Assembly: GCA_017519685.1 (NCBI GenBank)
Contig: JAFWRV010000057.1
Span: forward strand, 1 to 7,245
From: Clostridia bacterium
GTDB taxonomy: Bacteria; Bacillota; Clostridia; Oscillospirales; Acutalibacteraceae
DNA: 7,245 bases
Direction of reading: 5' to 3'
Part shown: positions 1 to 6,289 of the stretch, piece after piece
Layout of the letters: every line of letters starts with the position of its first letter
Position numbering within the stretch: the first letter of the stretch is position 1
Translations under genes and position numbers: made by a program
Notes under the pieces: generated by a model
Seen by the model: only the letters and a program-made list of their open reading frames with translations
Database searches by the model: none
Told to the model about the DNA's origin: nothing

Positions 1-1061
1 CAGACATACTGCGCCGCTGTTGTCTTCTTTGCCGCAGATGAGAAATAAACAGTCGTTGCGATTTCAGACTTATATTTCACGCAGTAAGCGGTCGGCTTGT
101 CGCTCGCCTTGGAAATGTTGAGAACTGCAAGAACCGCTTTTTCAACATTTGTTCCGGAATACGCGAAAGAATTATTGAAAGACTGGCCGCTTGAGAAATT
201 CTTTGTCGCCTTTGCGTAGGAATACGCCGCAACCGCCTGCGCCTTGATTGCCTCAATGGGTGACGATGAGCCGATTTCGGGCTCAACTGTTTTGCAGAGG
301 AATTCAACAAGGGTTATCGACTTTCCGTTTCTCTGAACGTTCTTGTCGGTATTGTTATCTTTTTCAATAGTTGTTCCGGGATAGTAGTGCTTGAGAATGT
401 CGGTATAGGATGAACCCGATCTTGCCATTGAAATGGCGCCCATCTGGCTCATTCCGACTCCGTGACCGTAACCGTAAACGCTGAACTTGAATGTTCCGCT
501 CGGAAGATTTGTGCTGTCATAGGGATTCTTCATACTCTTGAGCGGATCGAGTTTTTTGTATTTGCCGTCATCGCCCTTCTGCTGAAGTTCAAAATGAAGG
601 TGCGGACCGGTAGCGTTTCCGGTCTTTCCGATTTTGCCGAGAAGCTGACCCTGGACAACACTGTCATTGATTTTGACATTAATTTCCTTGGCGTGGGCAT
701 AGAGAGTGGCATAACCGTTTGCGTGCTCTACTATACAATAGTTTCCGTAACCGTTGTTGTCTTTTCCGTCATTGAATAAAACGGAAACCTTGCCGGACGC
801 CGCGGAATAGAATGACGTTCCCTCGGAATCGCCGGTTTTAAGGGTTATGTCAATCGCCTCGTGGTCGGATGAATAACCGCGTGAAACCACGCTCTCGGAT
901 TTGAGGGGCCAGGTAAAATCGCTTTTTGTTTCGGTGCCCGCGGGCGGAAGCAATCCTCCGTCAATCGGGAGCAATCCTCCTCCGTTTCCTCCCATAAATG
1001 AAGAAATAAGCGTCATAAATGCCATAAGCAATGACATCAGCAATGACATAAACTGTTCCAT
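1..1061 (-). CDS. M23 (LytM) metallopeptidase fused to a permuted SpoIID/LytB domain; C-terminus cut by window edge
   Basis: The open frame gives 353 codons and continues past position 1. The ATG at 1061 follows a perfect AAGGAGG with 5-6 nt spacing. Residues 4-23 form a Met/Leu-rich hydrophobic segment, probably a membrane anchor, then a Gly/Pro linker to about 50. Residues 54-170 are an M23 peptidase domain: H67 and D71 (DHEAID), H123 (LYAHA) and H154-L-H156 (GPHLHFEL) fit the zinc ligands and catalytic histidines, so an active peptidoglycan endopeptidase is likely. A second part matches SpoIID/LytB lytic transglycosylases: GYGHGVGMSQMGA at 197-209, HYYPGT at 225-230, VEPEIG at 259-264 with E262 as probable catalytic Glu, and EAIKAQAVAA at 270-279; residues 309-353 resemble the following SpoIID core. 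These motifs occur in swapped order relative to normal SpoIID. It is the last visible gene of the operon and its RBS contains the yhhN stop. The fusion is confident; cellular role (sporulation or vegetative wall turnover) is unknown. Confidence 0.9.
   Translation of the reverse strand, partial: MEQFMSLLMSLLMAFMTLISSFMGGNGGGLLPIDGGLLPPAGTETKSDFTWPLKSESVVSRGYSSDHEAIDITLKTGDSEGTSFYSAASGKVSVLFNDGKDNNGYGNYCIVEHANGYATLYAHAKEINVKINDSVVQGQLLGKIGKTGNATGPHLHFELQQKGDDGKYKKLDPLKSMKNPYDSTNLPSGTFKFSVYGYGHGVGMSQMGAISMARSGSSYTDILKHYYPGTTIEKDNNTDKNVQRNGKSITLVEFLCKTVEPEIGSSSPIEAIKAQAVAAYSYAKATKNFSSGQSFNNSFAYSGTNVEKAVLAVLNISKASDKPTAYCVKYKSEIATTVYFSSAAKKTTAAQYV
949..980. repeat. Short direct repeat (period 21) encoding GGLLP units
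   Basis: The 11-mer agcaatcctcc occurs at 949-959 and again at 970-980 on the plus strand. Read on the minus strand inside the M23-SpoIID gene it encodes the doubled unit GGLLP-ID-GGLLPP in the linker after the hydrophobic N-terminus. It is an in-gene duplication and probably reflects a flexible low-complexity linker. Confidence 0.6.
1027..1049. repeat. 12-bp tandem repeat encoding MSLL-MSLL
   Basis: The 11-mer agcaatgacat occurs at 1027-1037 and 1039-1049, a 12-bp period that keeps frame and encodes MSLL twice at residues 5-12 of the M23-SpoIID protein. A degenerate third unit (MAFM) follows. The repeat builds the hydrophobic N-terminal segment and could vary in copy number between strains. 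Confidence 0.6.
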
Positions 1062-1074
1062 ACAGACCTCCTTA
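1062..1074 (-). promoter_or_regulatory. RBS of the M23-SpoIID gene containing the yhhN stop codon
   Basis: On the minus strand the sequence reads TAAGGAGGTCTGT then ATG. The TAA (1074-1072) ends the YhhN protein and is also the first part of the TAAGGAGG Shine-Dalgarno sequence. A ribosome finishing yhhN stops on the initiation site of the next gene, which favours translational coupling. Confidence 0.75.
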
Positions 1075-1791
1075 TCTGCTTATAAAGCACAGTGACAGCG
1101 CAATCGCGAACTGCGCAATATAATATGTCACGTGATTTGTTACAATGTCAACCGGCCTGCTCTTTCCGCTTCCGAAATAAGTTCCGCTGAGGATAAAATC
1201 GGAAACGAGGAAGAATATGCTGCCACCGGATATCACGTCAAGTCCGATAACCTTCCAGCCGTTCAACATAGCCATTGAAAACGAAATTGCAACAAGTGAA
1301 ACAAGAACGGGAGTATAAAGAGTAACAATATTTTTATATTCTCCGTATTCCACTTTCAGCGGCTTTTCGCTGAATCTTATCACAAACGCCGTCAGCAGAC
1401 ATACCGCGGCGGGGATAATCAGATACAGCGCGTTGCCTTTTATATAGAACTCACTTATCATACCCGCGTCATAACAGAGATGGCCGACAAGAAACGAGAT
1501 AAATCCCGCGTAGGTATAGGTCTTTGATTCTCTGCGATGGGCAAATTTGAGGTCGAGCGCGATATCACCGAGCAGGCCGAATATCAGCCCGATAATGATA
1601 AACACCGCGTATCTTATATGGGCAAAGTCAAAGCCCTTTGACGCGGTTGCGCTGAGCGCGGCGGTAATAAAGCATACCGACACCATTGCCTTTATCATTG
1701 CGACGCCGGGAGTTGTTGCCTTAACCCTCTTGACGCAGAAGACCGCGAGCAGCACAAGGCCGGCGGCGGTAAACAAAAAAGGCAATAACAT
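1072..1791 (-). CDS. YhhN/TMEM86-family lysoplasmalogenase, integral membrane
   Basis: The 239-residue protein is almost entirely hydrophobic, with about eight predicted membrane segments starting at residue 2. Family-type motifs are visible: GLLGDIALDL at 72-81, FLVGHLCY at 100-107, a Ser-Asp pair at 197-198 in a GGSIFFLVSDF stretch, and a C-terminal YYIAQ at 223-227. These match the YhhN/TMEM86 family. Characterised members hydrolyse the vinyl-ether bond of lysoplasmalogens, giving a fatty aldehyde and a glycerophospho-alcohol. Many anaerobic clostridia make plasmalogens, so a substrate is plausible. The ATG at 1791 is preceded by AGGGGGTGA about 4-5 nt away, and only 15 nt separate it from the murD stop, so both are probably on one mRNA. 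The family is clear from sequence; the exact substrate is inferred, since few bacterial members have been tested. Confidence 0.85.
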   Translation of the reverse strand: MLLPFLFTAAGLVLLAVFCVKRVKATTPGVAMIKAMVSVCFITAALSATASKGFDFAHIRYAVFIIIGLIFGLLGDIALDLKFAHRRESKTYTYAGFISFLVGHLCYDAGMISEFYIKGNALYLIIPAAVCLLTAFVIRFSEKPLKVEYGEYKNIVTLYTPVLVSLVAISFSMAMLNGWKVIGLDVISGGSIFFLVSDFILSGTYFGSGKSRPVDIVTNHVTYYIAQFAIALSLCFISR

Positions 1792-1806
1792 ATTATCACC
1801 CCCTAA

Positions 1807-3150
1807 TTAAAGTGAGTTTACTATCTCTTTAAAATGTCTTCCTCTTTCTTCAAAACCCGAATACTGGTCAAATGAGCTCGTCGTCGGAGAGAGCAGAACG
1901 GTATCGCCCGGAACGGCAACCTTGTTTGCCTCGTCAACCGCCTGCTGCAAATTCTCAACAACAGTCCCGGCGTCTCCGACAAGTTCCCTGACAAGACGCG
2001 GTCCGCAGAGTCCGTAGCCGATTACCTTCTTGACCGGAGCCAGATGCTTCCTGAGCTCATCCATCGGAAGCCCCTTTTCAAATCCGCCGACAAGAAGAAT
2101 GACTCCCCTGTCAAAGGATTTGAGCGCCGTTATCGTGGCGTCGGTATTCGTGCCTTTTGAATCGTTGTAGTATTTAATTCCGTTGATTTCGCGGACAAAT
2201 TCAATCCTGTGCTCAACGCCCTTGAATGCGGACACGGCTTCTGTTATATCTTCATTTGAAACGCCGAGTGCCTTTGCCGCGCAGACGGCGATGATAACAT
2301 TCTGGAGATTGTGCTTGCCCACAAGGTGAATGCAGTCGAGAGGAAGAACCTTTTCTCCTCTGATATACATATATCCGTCTTTTATGTAACTCTGTGTATC
2401 CGTTCTGTCAAGACTGAAGGAGTTGATATCGCAGGCGACGGGATAATCGGTCACATACTGCGCGAGAACTGGGTCGTCTGTATTGAGAATGAAAGTGTCC
2501 CCGTCTCTCATATTCCTGTAAACTTCGGTCTTGGATTTATAATAATTATCGAGACTGCCCATAAAATCAACATGGTCGGGCGTCAGATTGATAATAGTCG
2601 CGACCTCGGGACGGAATTTGTCTATATTGACAAGCTGGAAATTGGATATCTCCAGGGCAATATAATGCCCTTCCTCCTCCATCAGATTGTTTTCCATAAC
2701 GATTTCGCAAAGCGGAGTGCCTATGTTTCCGCACAGGTGCGCCCTGCCGGGAAACGCTTTTTCAAGTATTTCGTAAACAAGCGACGTTGTAGTCGTCTTA
2801 CCGTTTGTGCCGGTTATCGCAACATAATGCTGCGGCTTTGAAACAATGTAAGCCAGTTCAATCTCGGTGATGACCGGAATATTTCTTTCCTCAAGTTTTG
2901 AAATCAGGGGACTTCTGTAAGGCACTCCGGGGTTTTTGACAACAAGTTCATAGTCTCTCTCAAAAACCTCCATATCCTGCCCGACGATTTCCACTCCGAG
3001 TTTCTCGAGCATTTCCGCTTCCTTGATTTCATCCCTGCTCTTGCTTTCGGAAAGAGTGATCTGAGCTCCGAGAGTATTGAGCACCTTGATTGCCGCAAGG
3101 CCGCTCCTCGCGAGCCCCATTACAAGTATATGCTTTCCGCTGAAATTCAT
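1807..3150 (-). CDS. murD: UDP-N-acetylmuramoyl-L-alanine--D-glutamate ligase MurD
   Basis: Cytoplasmic ATP-dependent ligase that adds D-Glu to UDP-MurNAc-L-Ala, the second peptide step of peptidoglycan precursor synthesis. At 447 residues it has normal MurD length. The N-terminal Rossmann-like domain holds GLARSG at 12-17 and NPGVP at 73-77. The Mur ATPase loop GTNGKTT is at 114-120, LEISNFQL at 166-173, and TPDHVDF at 190-196. K207 aligns with the carbamylated Lys (K198 in E. coli). The C-terminal domain has HR at 314-315, DSKGTNTDAT at 330-339, GGFEKG at 355-360 and FEERG at 433-437. K332, S426 and F433 align with the D-Glu-binding K348, S415 and F422 of E. coli. Local variants are LEISNF for the usual LE.SSF and SPTTSSFD for the usual SPACASFD. 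ATG at 3150 has AAGGAG 6 nt upstream. It lies in an envelope operon, with no other mur, fts or mra gene visible here. Confidence 0.97.
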   Translation of the reverse strand: MNFSGKHILVMGLARSGLAAIKVLNTLGAQITLSESKSRDEIKEAEMLEKLGVEIVGQDMEVFERDYELVVKNPGVPYRSPLISKLEERNIPVITEIELAYIVSKPQHYVAITGTNGKTTTTSLVYEILEKAFPGRAHLCGNIGTPLCEIVMENNLMEEEGHYIALEISNFQLVNIDKFRPEVATIINLTPDHVDFMGSLDNYYKSKTEVYRNMRDGDTFILNTDDPVLAQYVTDYPVACDINSFSLDRTDTQSYIKDGYMYIRGEKVLPLDCIHLVGKHNLQNVIIAVCAAKALGVSNEDITEAVSAFKGVEHRIEFVREINGIKYYNDSKGTNTDATITALKSFDRGVILLVGGFEKGLPMDELRKHLAPVKKVIGYGLCGPRLVRELVGDAGTVVENLQQAVDEANKVAVPGDTVLLSPTTSSFDQYSGFEERGRHFKEIVNSL

Positions 3151-3163
3151 TTATGTCTCCTTA
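3151..3163 (-). promoter_or_regulatory. murD RBS containing the SGNH-esterase stop codon
   Basis: The minus strand reads TAAGGAGACATAA then ATG. The TAA at 3163-3161 terminates the esterase and forms the first three bases of TAAGGAG, the murD Shine-Dalgarno, 6 nt from its ATG. The arrangement copies the yhhN/M23-SpoIID junction and suggests coupled translation. Confidence 0.75.
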
Positions 3164-4009
3164 TTTAAGTAAAATATCGATATATTTTGAAATAGTTTTG
3201 ATAAAATAGTCAAAAATATCTGACATCGATTCGCTGTCGGTATCAGTCCAGTTTATTGCCGGAGTCTTTATAACCGGGGTGGTTGAGGTGCCGAGCTTAA
3301 GCTCCTTGAGTTTCTGAAGAGTAACCTTCGCGATTTCAAGATTTCCTTTCGCGTTGGGATGAAGCGTGTCTGCCGCAATATACTCATCCGCGTGACCTGC
3401 GAATACAGTCTCAACGTCAACTATCTCAATGCTGCCCGGATTTGCCTGACGGTATGCTTTGATGGTGTCGTTGATTCTGTCAACGCCCTTCTGATAAACA
3501 TAATCAAAGAAATTGTCGCAGGGATTGTAAACCGTCTGAACAAGCAGCTTCGCCTTGGGATTCAGTTTTTTGATTTCGGAAATAATCTGCGCGAAATTTT
3601 CCTCAAACTGCTTCCGGATATAATCAAACTGGGCGTTTATGCCGATCGCTCCGCCGAGAAGCAGAGTAACGGTGTTGGATGTGAGATAATCGTTTCCTCC
3701 GATTGAAATCGTGATTATATCCGCCGCTTTGATATCCGCAATCATATAGTCAACTTTCAATAATTCGAGAAGCACCGAAGACGGCGTCCCGCTGATTGCG
3801 TTATTCTTGTATGTATATCCGTTTGTGTCCGCAACAATTCTTCCGTAGCAGGCATCCTGTGAATTGGCAAGTCCCGCGCCTACCGCAATGGAATCGCCTA
3901 TGAGAAGATAACTCTTTTTCTTCCCCGCCGCAAAAGAGGGAACCGCAAAACAGGTCAGCACAATCGCAACCGCCATAATAATTGCCGTGATTCTTGAAAG
4001 CTTTTTCAT
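3161..4009 (-). CDS. Secreted SGNH/GDSL-family esterase or lipase
   Basis: 282 residues beginning with a classic signal peptide: MKK, a hydrophobic core at about 8-23, and probable cleavage after S-F-A near residue 27, so the enzyme acts outside the membrane. SGNH blocks appear in order: GDSIA with nucleophile S40 (38-42), ISG with oxyanion-hole G74, GGND with N106 (104-107), and DTLHPN with D214 and H217 completing the triad. After the domain (about residue 240) comes a Thr/Pro-rich linker and a C-terminal amphipathic stretch rich in Ile, Tyr and Lys (about 264-282), which might contact membrane or wall. The substrate cannot be read from sequence: SGNH enzymes include lysophospholipases, carbohydrate esterases and peptidoglycan O-acetylesterases. 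It is the first gene of the operon, 10 nt before murD. ATG at 4009 is set by the signal peptide; its AAGGAG lies 13 nt upstream, longer than usual, which may lower translation. Confidence 0.88.
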   Translation of the reverse strand: MKKLSRITAIIMAVAIVLTCFAVPSFAAGKKKSYLLIGDSIAVGAGLANSQDACYGRIVADTNGYTYKNNAISGTPSSVLLELLKVDYMIADIKAADIITISIGGNDYLTSNTVTLLLGGAIGINAQFDYIRKQFEENFAQIISEIKKLNPKAKLLVQTVYNPCDNFFDYVYQKGVDRINDTIKAYRQANPGSIEIVDVETVFAGHADEYIAADTLHPNAKGNLEIAKVTLQKLKELKLGTSTTPVIKTPAINWTDTDSESMSDIFDYFIKTISKYIDILLK

Positions 4010-4073
4010 GATAAAGTGAAATCTCCTTGTGATACATTTCGGAAGACAGATTTTTGAAATCCGATACTAACCT

Positions 4074-4107
4074 ATTATATTATAATACAAAAATACCAAA
4101 TAGTAAA
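4074..4107 (-). promoter_or_regulatory. Sigma-A-type promoter of the esterase-murD-yhhN-M23/SpoIID operon
   Basis: On the minus strand a -35-like TTTACT (4107-4102; 4 of 6 match TTGACA) is followed by a 17-nt spacer and a perfect TATAAT -10 (4084-4079). A second TATAAT overlaps it at 4079-4074. Transcription would start near 4072, giving a leader of about 60 nt before the esterase ATG. No other convincing promoter was seen within the operon. Confidence 0.7.
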
Positions 4108-4108
4108 G

Positions 4109-4144
4109 AAAAAAATTCGGCGCTGTACGCAATGTACAGCGCCG
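4109..4144 (-). terminator. Rho-independent terminator after putP
   Basis: A perfect 11-bp inverted repeat (arm CGGCGCTGTAC at 4118-4128, the other arm at 4134-4144) encloses a 5-nt loop. On the minus strand it is followed by AATTTTTTT (4117-4109). It lies 16 nt after the putP stop codon. The T-run ends one base before the -35 element of the next operon. Confidence 0.9.
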
Positions 4145-4160
4145 GATGAATTTATATGTC

Positions 4161-5654
4161 TCAGTCTTCGGAACTGACCGCCTTGTCAAAGAGGGCTTTG
4201 ACTTCGTCGGAAGGCTGTTTGTCAATAAGAGTGACAACCACAGCGCAGATAAAGCCCATTATAAAACCGGGAAGCAGTTCGTAAACGCCTGTGCCCGAGC
4301 AGAACTTGAGCCAGACAATGTCTGTGACGGCGCCGCCGAGAACACCGGCAACAGCGCCCTTGTATGTAAGGCGTTTCCAGAAGAGCGAAAGGATGATTAC
4401 GGGGCCGAATGAAGCGCCGAATCCGCCCCACGCGTTACTGACGAGGTTCATAATGCTGCCTGCCGCCTCTGATTTGCTGCTTGCCAGGAAATAAGCGATA
4501 ACGGCAACGATAAGAACGACCACGCGGCCGATCCAGATAACTTCCTTGTCGGAAGCGTTCTTGCGGAAAACGGGCTTGTAAATATCGCTGGTGAATGATG
4601 ACGAAGCGACAAGAAGCTGTGAGTCAGCCGTGCTCATGGCAGCGGCGATGATTGCCGCGAGAAGCAGACCGCCGATAAACGCGGGGAAGAGTTTTGTGGC
4701 TTCAATAAAGATGTGCTCCTGATGGCCGTCTTTAAGAAGAACTTCTGCAAACGGAAGGCCTCTGCCGAGAATCGCGAGCGCGATTGCCGCGCCGAGAGCG
4801 AGAACAACCCAGATAATACCTATGGTCGCCGCTTTGCCGACATCCTTCGCCTTTTTGATTGACATGAAACGGACAAGAATATGAGGCATTCCGAAATATC
4901 CGAGACCCCACGCAAGACCCGAAGCGATATCCTGCCAGCTTGCGGAGAACGGATTGCTGTTGAAAGCGGAAACCCCTTCGCCGTTATTGTAAACATATTC
5001 TCTGAAAATATCTCCGGAAACGAAATCCTTGGACTTGATAATGATGATGGGAACCGCAAGCAGAGCGCAGAGCATCATAAGTCCCTGGAAGAAGTCTGTC
5101 CAGCAAACCGCTTTGAATCCGCCGAGGAAGGTATAGACAATGATGATTGCCGCGAAAACCATAAGAGCCGTGCTCTTTTCGATTTTCATAACCTCGGTGA
5201 AAACGGTCGCGCCGGCAACGAAGCTCGAAGCGACATAAACCGTGAAGAAAATAAGGAATACGAGCGCGGCAATAATCTGAAGCGCGCGTCCCTTTGAAAG
5301 AAAACGGTTTGACAGATACTGGGGAAGGGTGATTGAATCGTTCGCGGCTGCCGAGAATTTACGCAAACGTTTCGCGACAAAAATCCAGTTAAGCGCCGTG
5401 CCGAGAGCAAGGCCTATGCCTATCCAGACCTGACCCATACCAAAGGCAAGAATACTTCCGGGGAAGCCCATCAGCAACCATCCGCTCATATCGGACGCCT
5501 GGGCGCTCATAGCGGTAACCCACGGTCCCATACTACGGCCGCCGAGGAAGTATTCCTTGTCTCCGCCGCCCTTGGATTTGAAGAAGAAAAATACGCCTAT
5601 GCCTATTATCAATACAAAGTATACGATAAAGGCAAGAATCTTTGCATCAAACAT
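4161..5654 (-). CDS. putP: Sodium/proline symporter PutP (SSS family)
   Basis: Inner-membrane transporter of the solute:sodium symporter family that imports L-proline with Na+. At 497 residues it is close to the E. coli PutP length (502), with about 13 hydrophobic segments of the LeuT-type fold. Signature stretches include GGRSMGPWVTAMSA at 38-51 running into SDMSGWLLMG at 54-63; D55 and S57 have the same numbers as Na+-site residues of E. coli PutP. GYFGMPHILVRFMS lies at 252-265. AAAMSTADSQLLVASSS at 337-353 contains S341 and T342, one off from E. coli S340 and T341 of the second Na+ site. ATG at 5654 has GAGAGG 7 nt upstream. It has its own promoter and a strong terminator, so it is probably monocistronic. 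No put catabolic gene is adjacent, so a role in proline uptake for nutrition, Stickland metabolism or osmoprotection cannot be decided here; a different small solute is possible. Confidence 0.93.
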   Translation of the reverse strand: MFDAKILAFIVYFVLIIGIGVFFFFKSKGGGDKEYFLGGRSMGPWVTAMSAQASDMSGWLLMGFPGSILAFGMGQVWIGIGLALGTALNWIFVAKRLRKFSAAANDSITLPQYLSNRFLSKGRALQIIAALVFLIFFTVYVASSFVAGATVFTEVMKIEKSTALMVFAAIIIVYTFLGGFKAVCWTDFFQGLMMLCALLAVPIIIIKSKDFVSGDIFREYVYNNGEGVSAFNSNPFSASWQDIASGLAWGLGYFGMPHILVRFMSIKKAKDVGKAATIGIIWVVLALGAAIALAILGRGLPFAEVLLKDGHQEHIFIEATKLFPAFIGGLLLAAIIAAAMSTADSQLLVASSSFTSDIYKPVFRKNASDKEVIWIGRVVVLIVAVIAYFLASSKSEAAGSIMNLVSNAWGGFGASFGPVIILSLFWKRLTYKGAVAGVLGGAVTDIVWLKFCSGTGVYELLPGFIMGFICAVVVTLIDKQPSDEVKALFDKAVSSED

Positions 5655-5693
5655 AAATTAACCTCTCTTCAGTTTTAATAAAAAAGACAGTTA

Positions 5694-5702
5694 AGTATAA
5701 CA
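5694..5702 (-). promoter_or_regulatory. Extended -10 promoter for putP
   Basis: The minus strand reads TGTTATACT: a TGn extension (5702-5700) directly before TATACT (5699-5694), five of six bases of the consensus -10. No good -35 is present at 16-18 nt spacing, which fits an extended -10 promoter. The start would fall near 5687, giving a leader of about 33 nt before the putP ATG. Confidence 0.55.
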
Positions 5703-5831
5703 TAAAGAAAACAAGAACGAAACACAGAACGCAGTATGGAATAAAGTCTGTATTTTTCTCTTTTTAAAATGAATTTTTCTTTATTTTTCAATGGTTTAAG
5801 CGATATACAATAACAAGAATCAAACAGTGAC

Positions 5832-5874
5832 AAAAATACAGCCGCAAAAATATTTTTCAACATTTTTACGGCTG
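5832..5874 (-). terminator. Rho-independent terminator after the GH89-thioesterase unit
   Basis: The inverted repeat pairs CAGCCG (5839-5844) with CGGCTG (5869-5874), then after one C/A mismatch AAAAAT (5846-5851) with ATTTTT (5862-5867), around a 10-nt loop. On the minus strand the hairpin is followed by TATTTTTG. It starts 16 nt after the thioesterase stop codon. The rest of the 5655-5890 gap is AT-rich, holds the putP promoter, and shows no gene I can support. Confidence 0.8.
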
Positions 5875-5890
5875 ATGATGCAATTGTCTG

Positions 5891-6289
5891 TCAGGTTTTC
5901 TGAATATGCATACCGTCCGAGGTTACCCTCGCGATAAGCTTCCCTGTCCCGTCGGTGATATTAGTTTCGAAAAAGCACGCTTTCCTGCCGTTTTTTATGC
6001 ATCTGCATTCACCGGTCAGTCTGTTATCCGAGGGCATTGAAATAAAGCTTATATTGCTGCCCAGGGTAACGGTCAGCTGCTCCTTTGTGTTGGACGCGAC
6101 GGCAAACGCGAAATCGGCAAGCGTGAATATCGCTCCGCCCATTACGCTGCCGTGAGCCGCAAGATGTCCGTCTGTTATGACAAATGAACATTTCGAGTAA
6201 TTCTCGCCGACCTCGTCGATGGTTATGCCTGTTTTTTCAGTTGCGAATTTATCCGCCGCAAAGTATTCTCTTGCTTCCTCAAGTGTCAT
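5891..6289 (-). CDS. PaaI-like hotdog-fold acyl-CoA thioesterase
   Basis: A 132-residue single-domain hotdog protein of the usual length for PaaI/4HBT thioesterases, which hydrolyse acyl- or aryl-CoA thioesters in the cytoplasm. The core motif is GSVMGGAIFTLADFAFAVAS at 47-66: the long helix with LAD (D59, the family catalytic acid), followed by the TVTLGSNISFI strand at 73-83 and a second strand pair (RLTGECRCIKNGRKACFFE, 90-108). The usual HGG is MGG here (M50). The chosen start is ATG at 6289, with GAGGA 5 nt upstream inside the preceding stop; a TTG at 6301 would add four residues and overlap the GH89 gene by 4 nt but has a poorly spaced RBS. It follows the GH89 gene by 8 nt and precedes a terminator, so it closes that operon. 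The substrate is unknown. Confidence 0.85.
   Translation of the reverse strand: MTLEEAREYFAADKFATEKTGITIDEVGENYSKCSFVITDGHLAAHGSVMGGAIFTLADFAFAVASNTKEQLTVTLGSNISFISMPSDNRLTGECRCIKNGRKACFFETNITDGTGKLIARVTSDGMHIQKT

Noticed and set aside
462..779. 105-codon plus-strand open frame
   Set aside because: Antisense to the M23 domain of the wall enzyme; its length follows from codon bias of the real gene, and the product resembles nothing known to me.
949..1049. CRISPR-like or mobile repeat reading of the short repeats
   Set aside because: Only two copies each, 12 or 21 bp period, in frame within a coding region; they are simple protein-level duplications.
2311..2841. 176-codon plus-strand open frame
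   Set aside because: It lies wholly inside murD on the opposite strand. Murein-ligase motifs on the minus strand are unmistakable, and the plus-strand product has no recognisable domain or ribosome site.
4146..4412. 88-codon plus-strand frame over the 3' end of putP
   Set aside because: Antisense shadow of the transporter gene, starting between the terminator and the putP stop, with no supporting ribosome site or domain.
5675..5863. 62-codon minus-strand frame in the gap upstream of putP
   Set aside because: Its ATG lies inside the terminator hairpin, there is no Shine-Dalgarno sequence, and it covers the putP promoter. The composition is that of AT-rich spacer.
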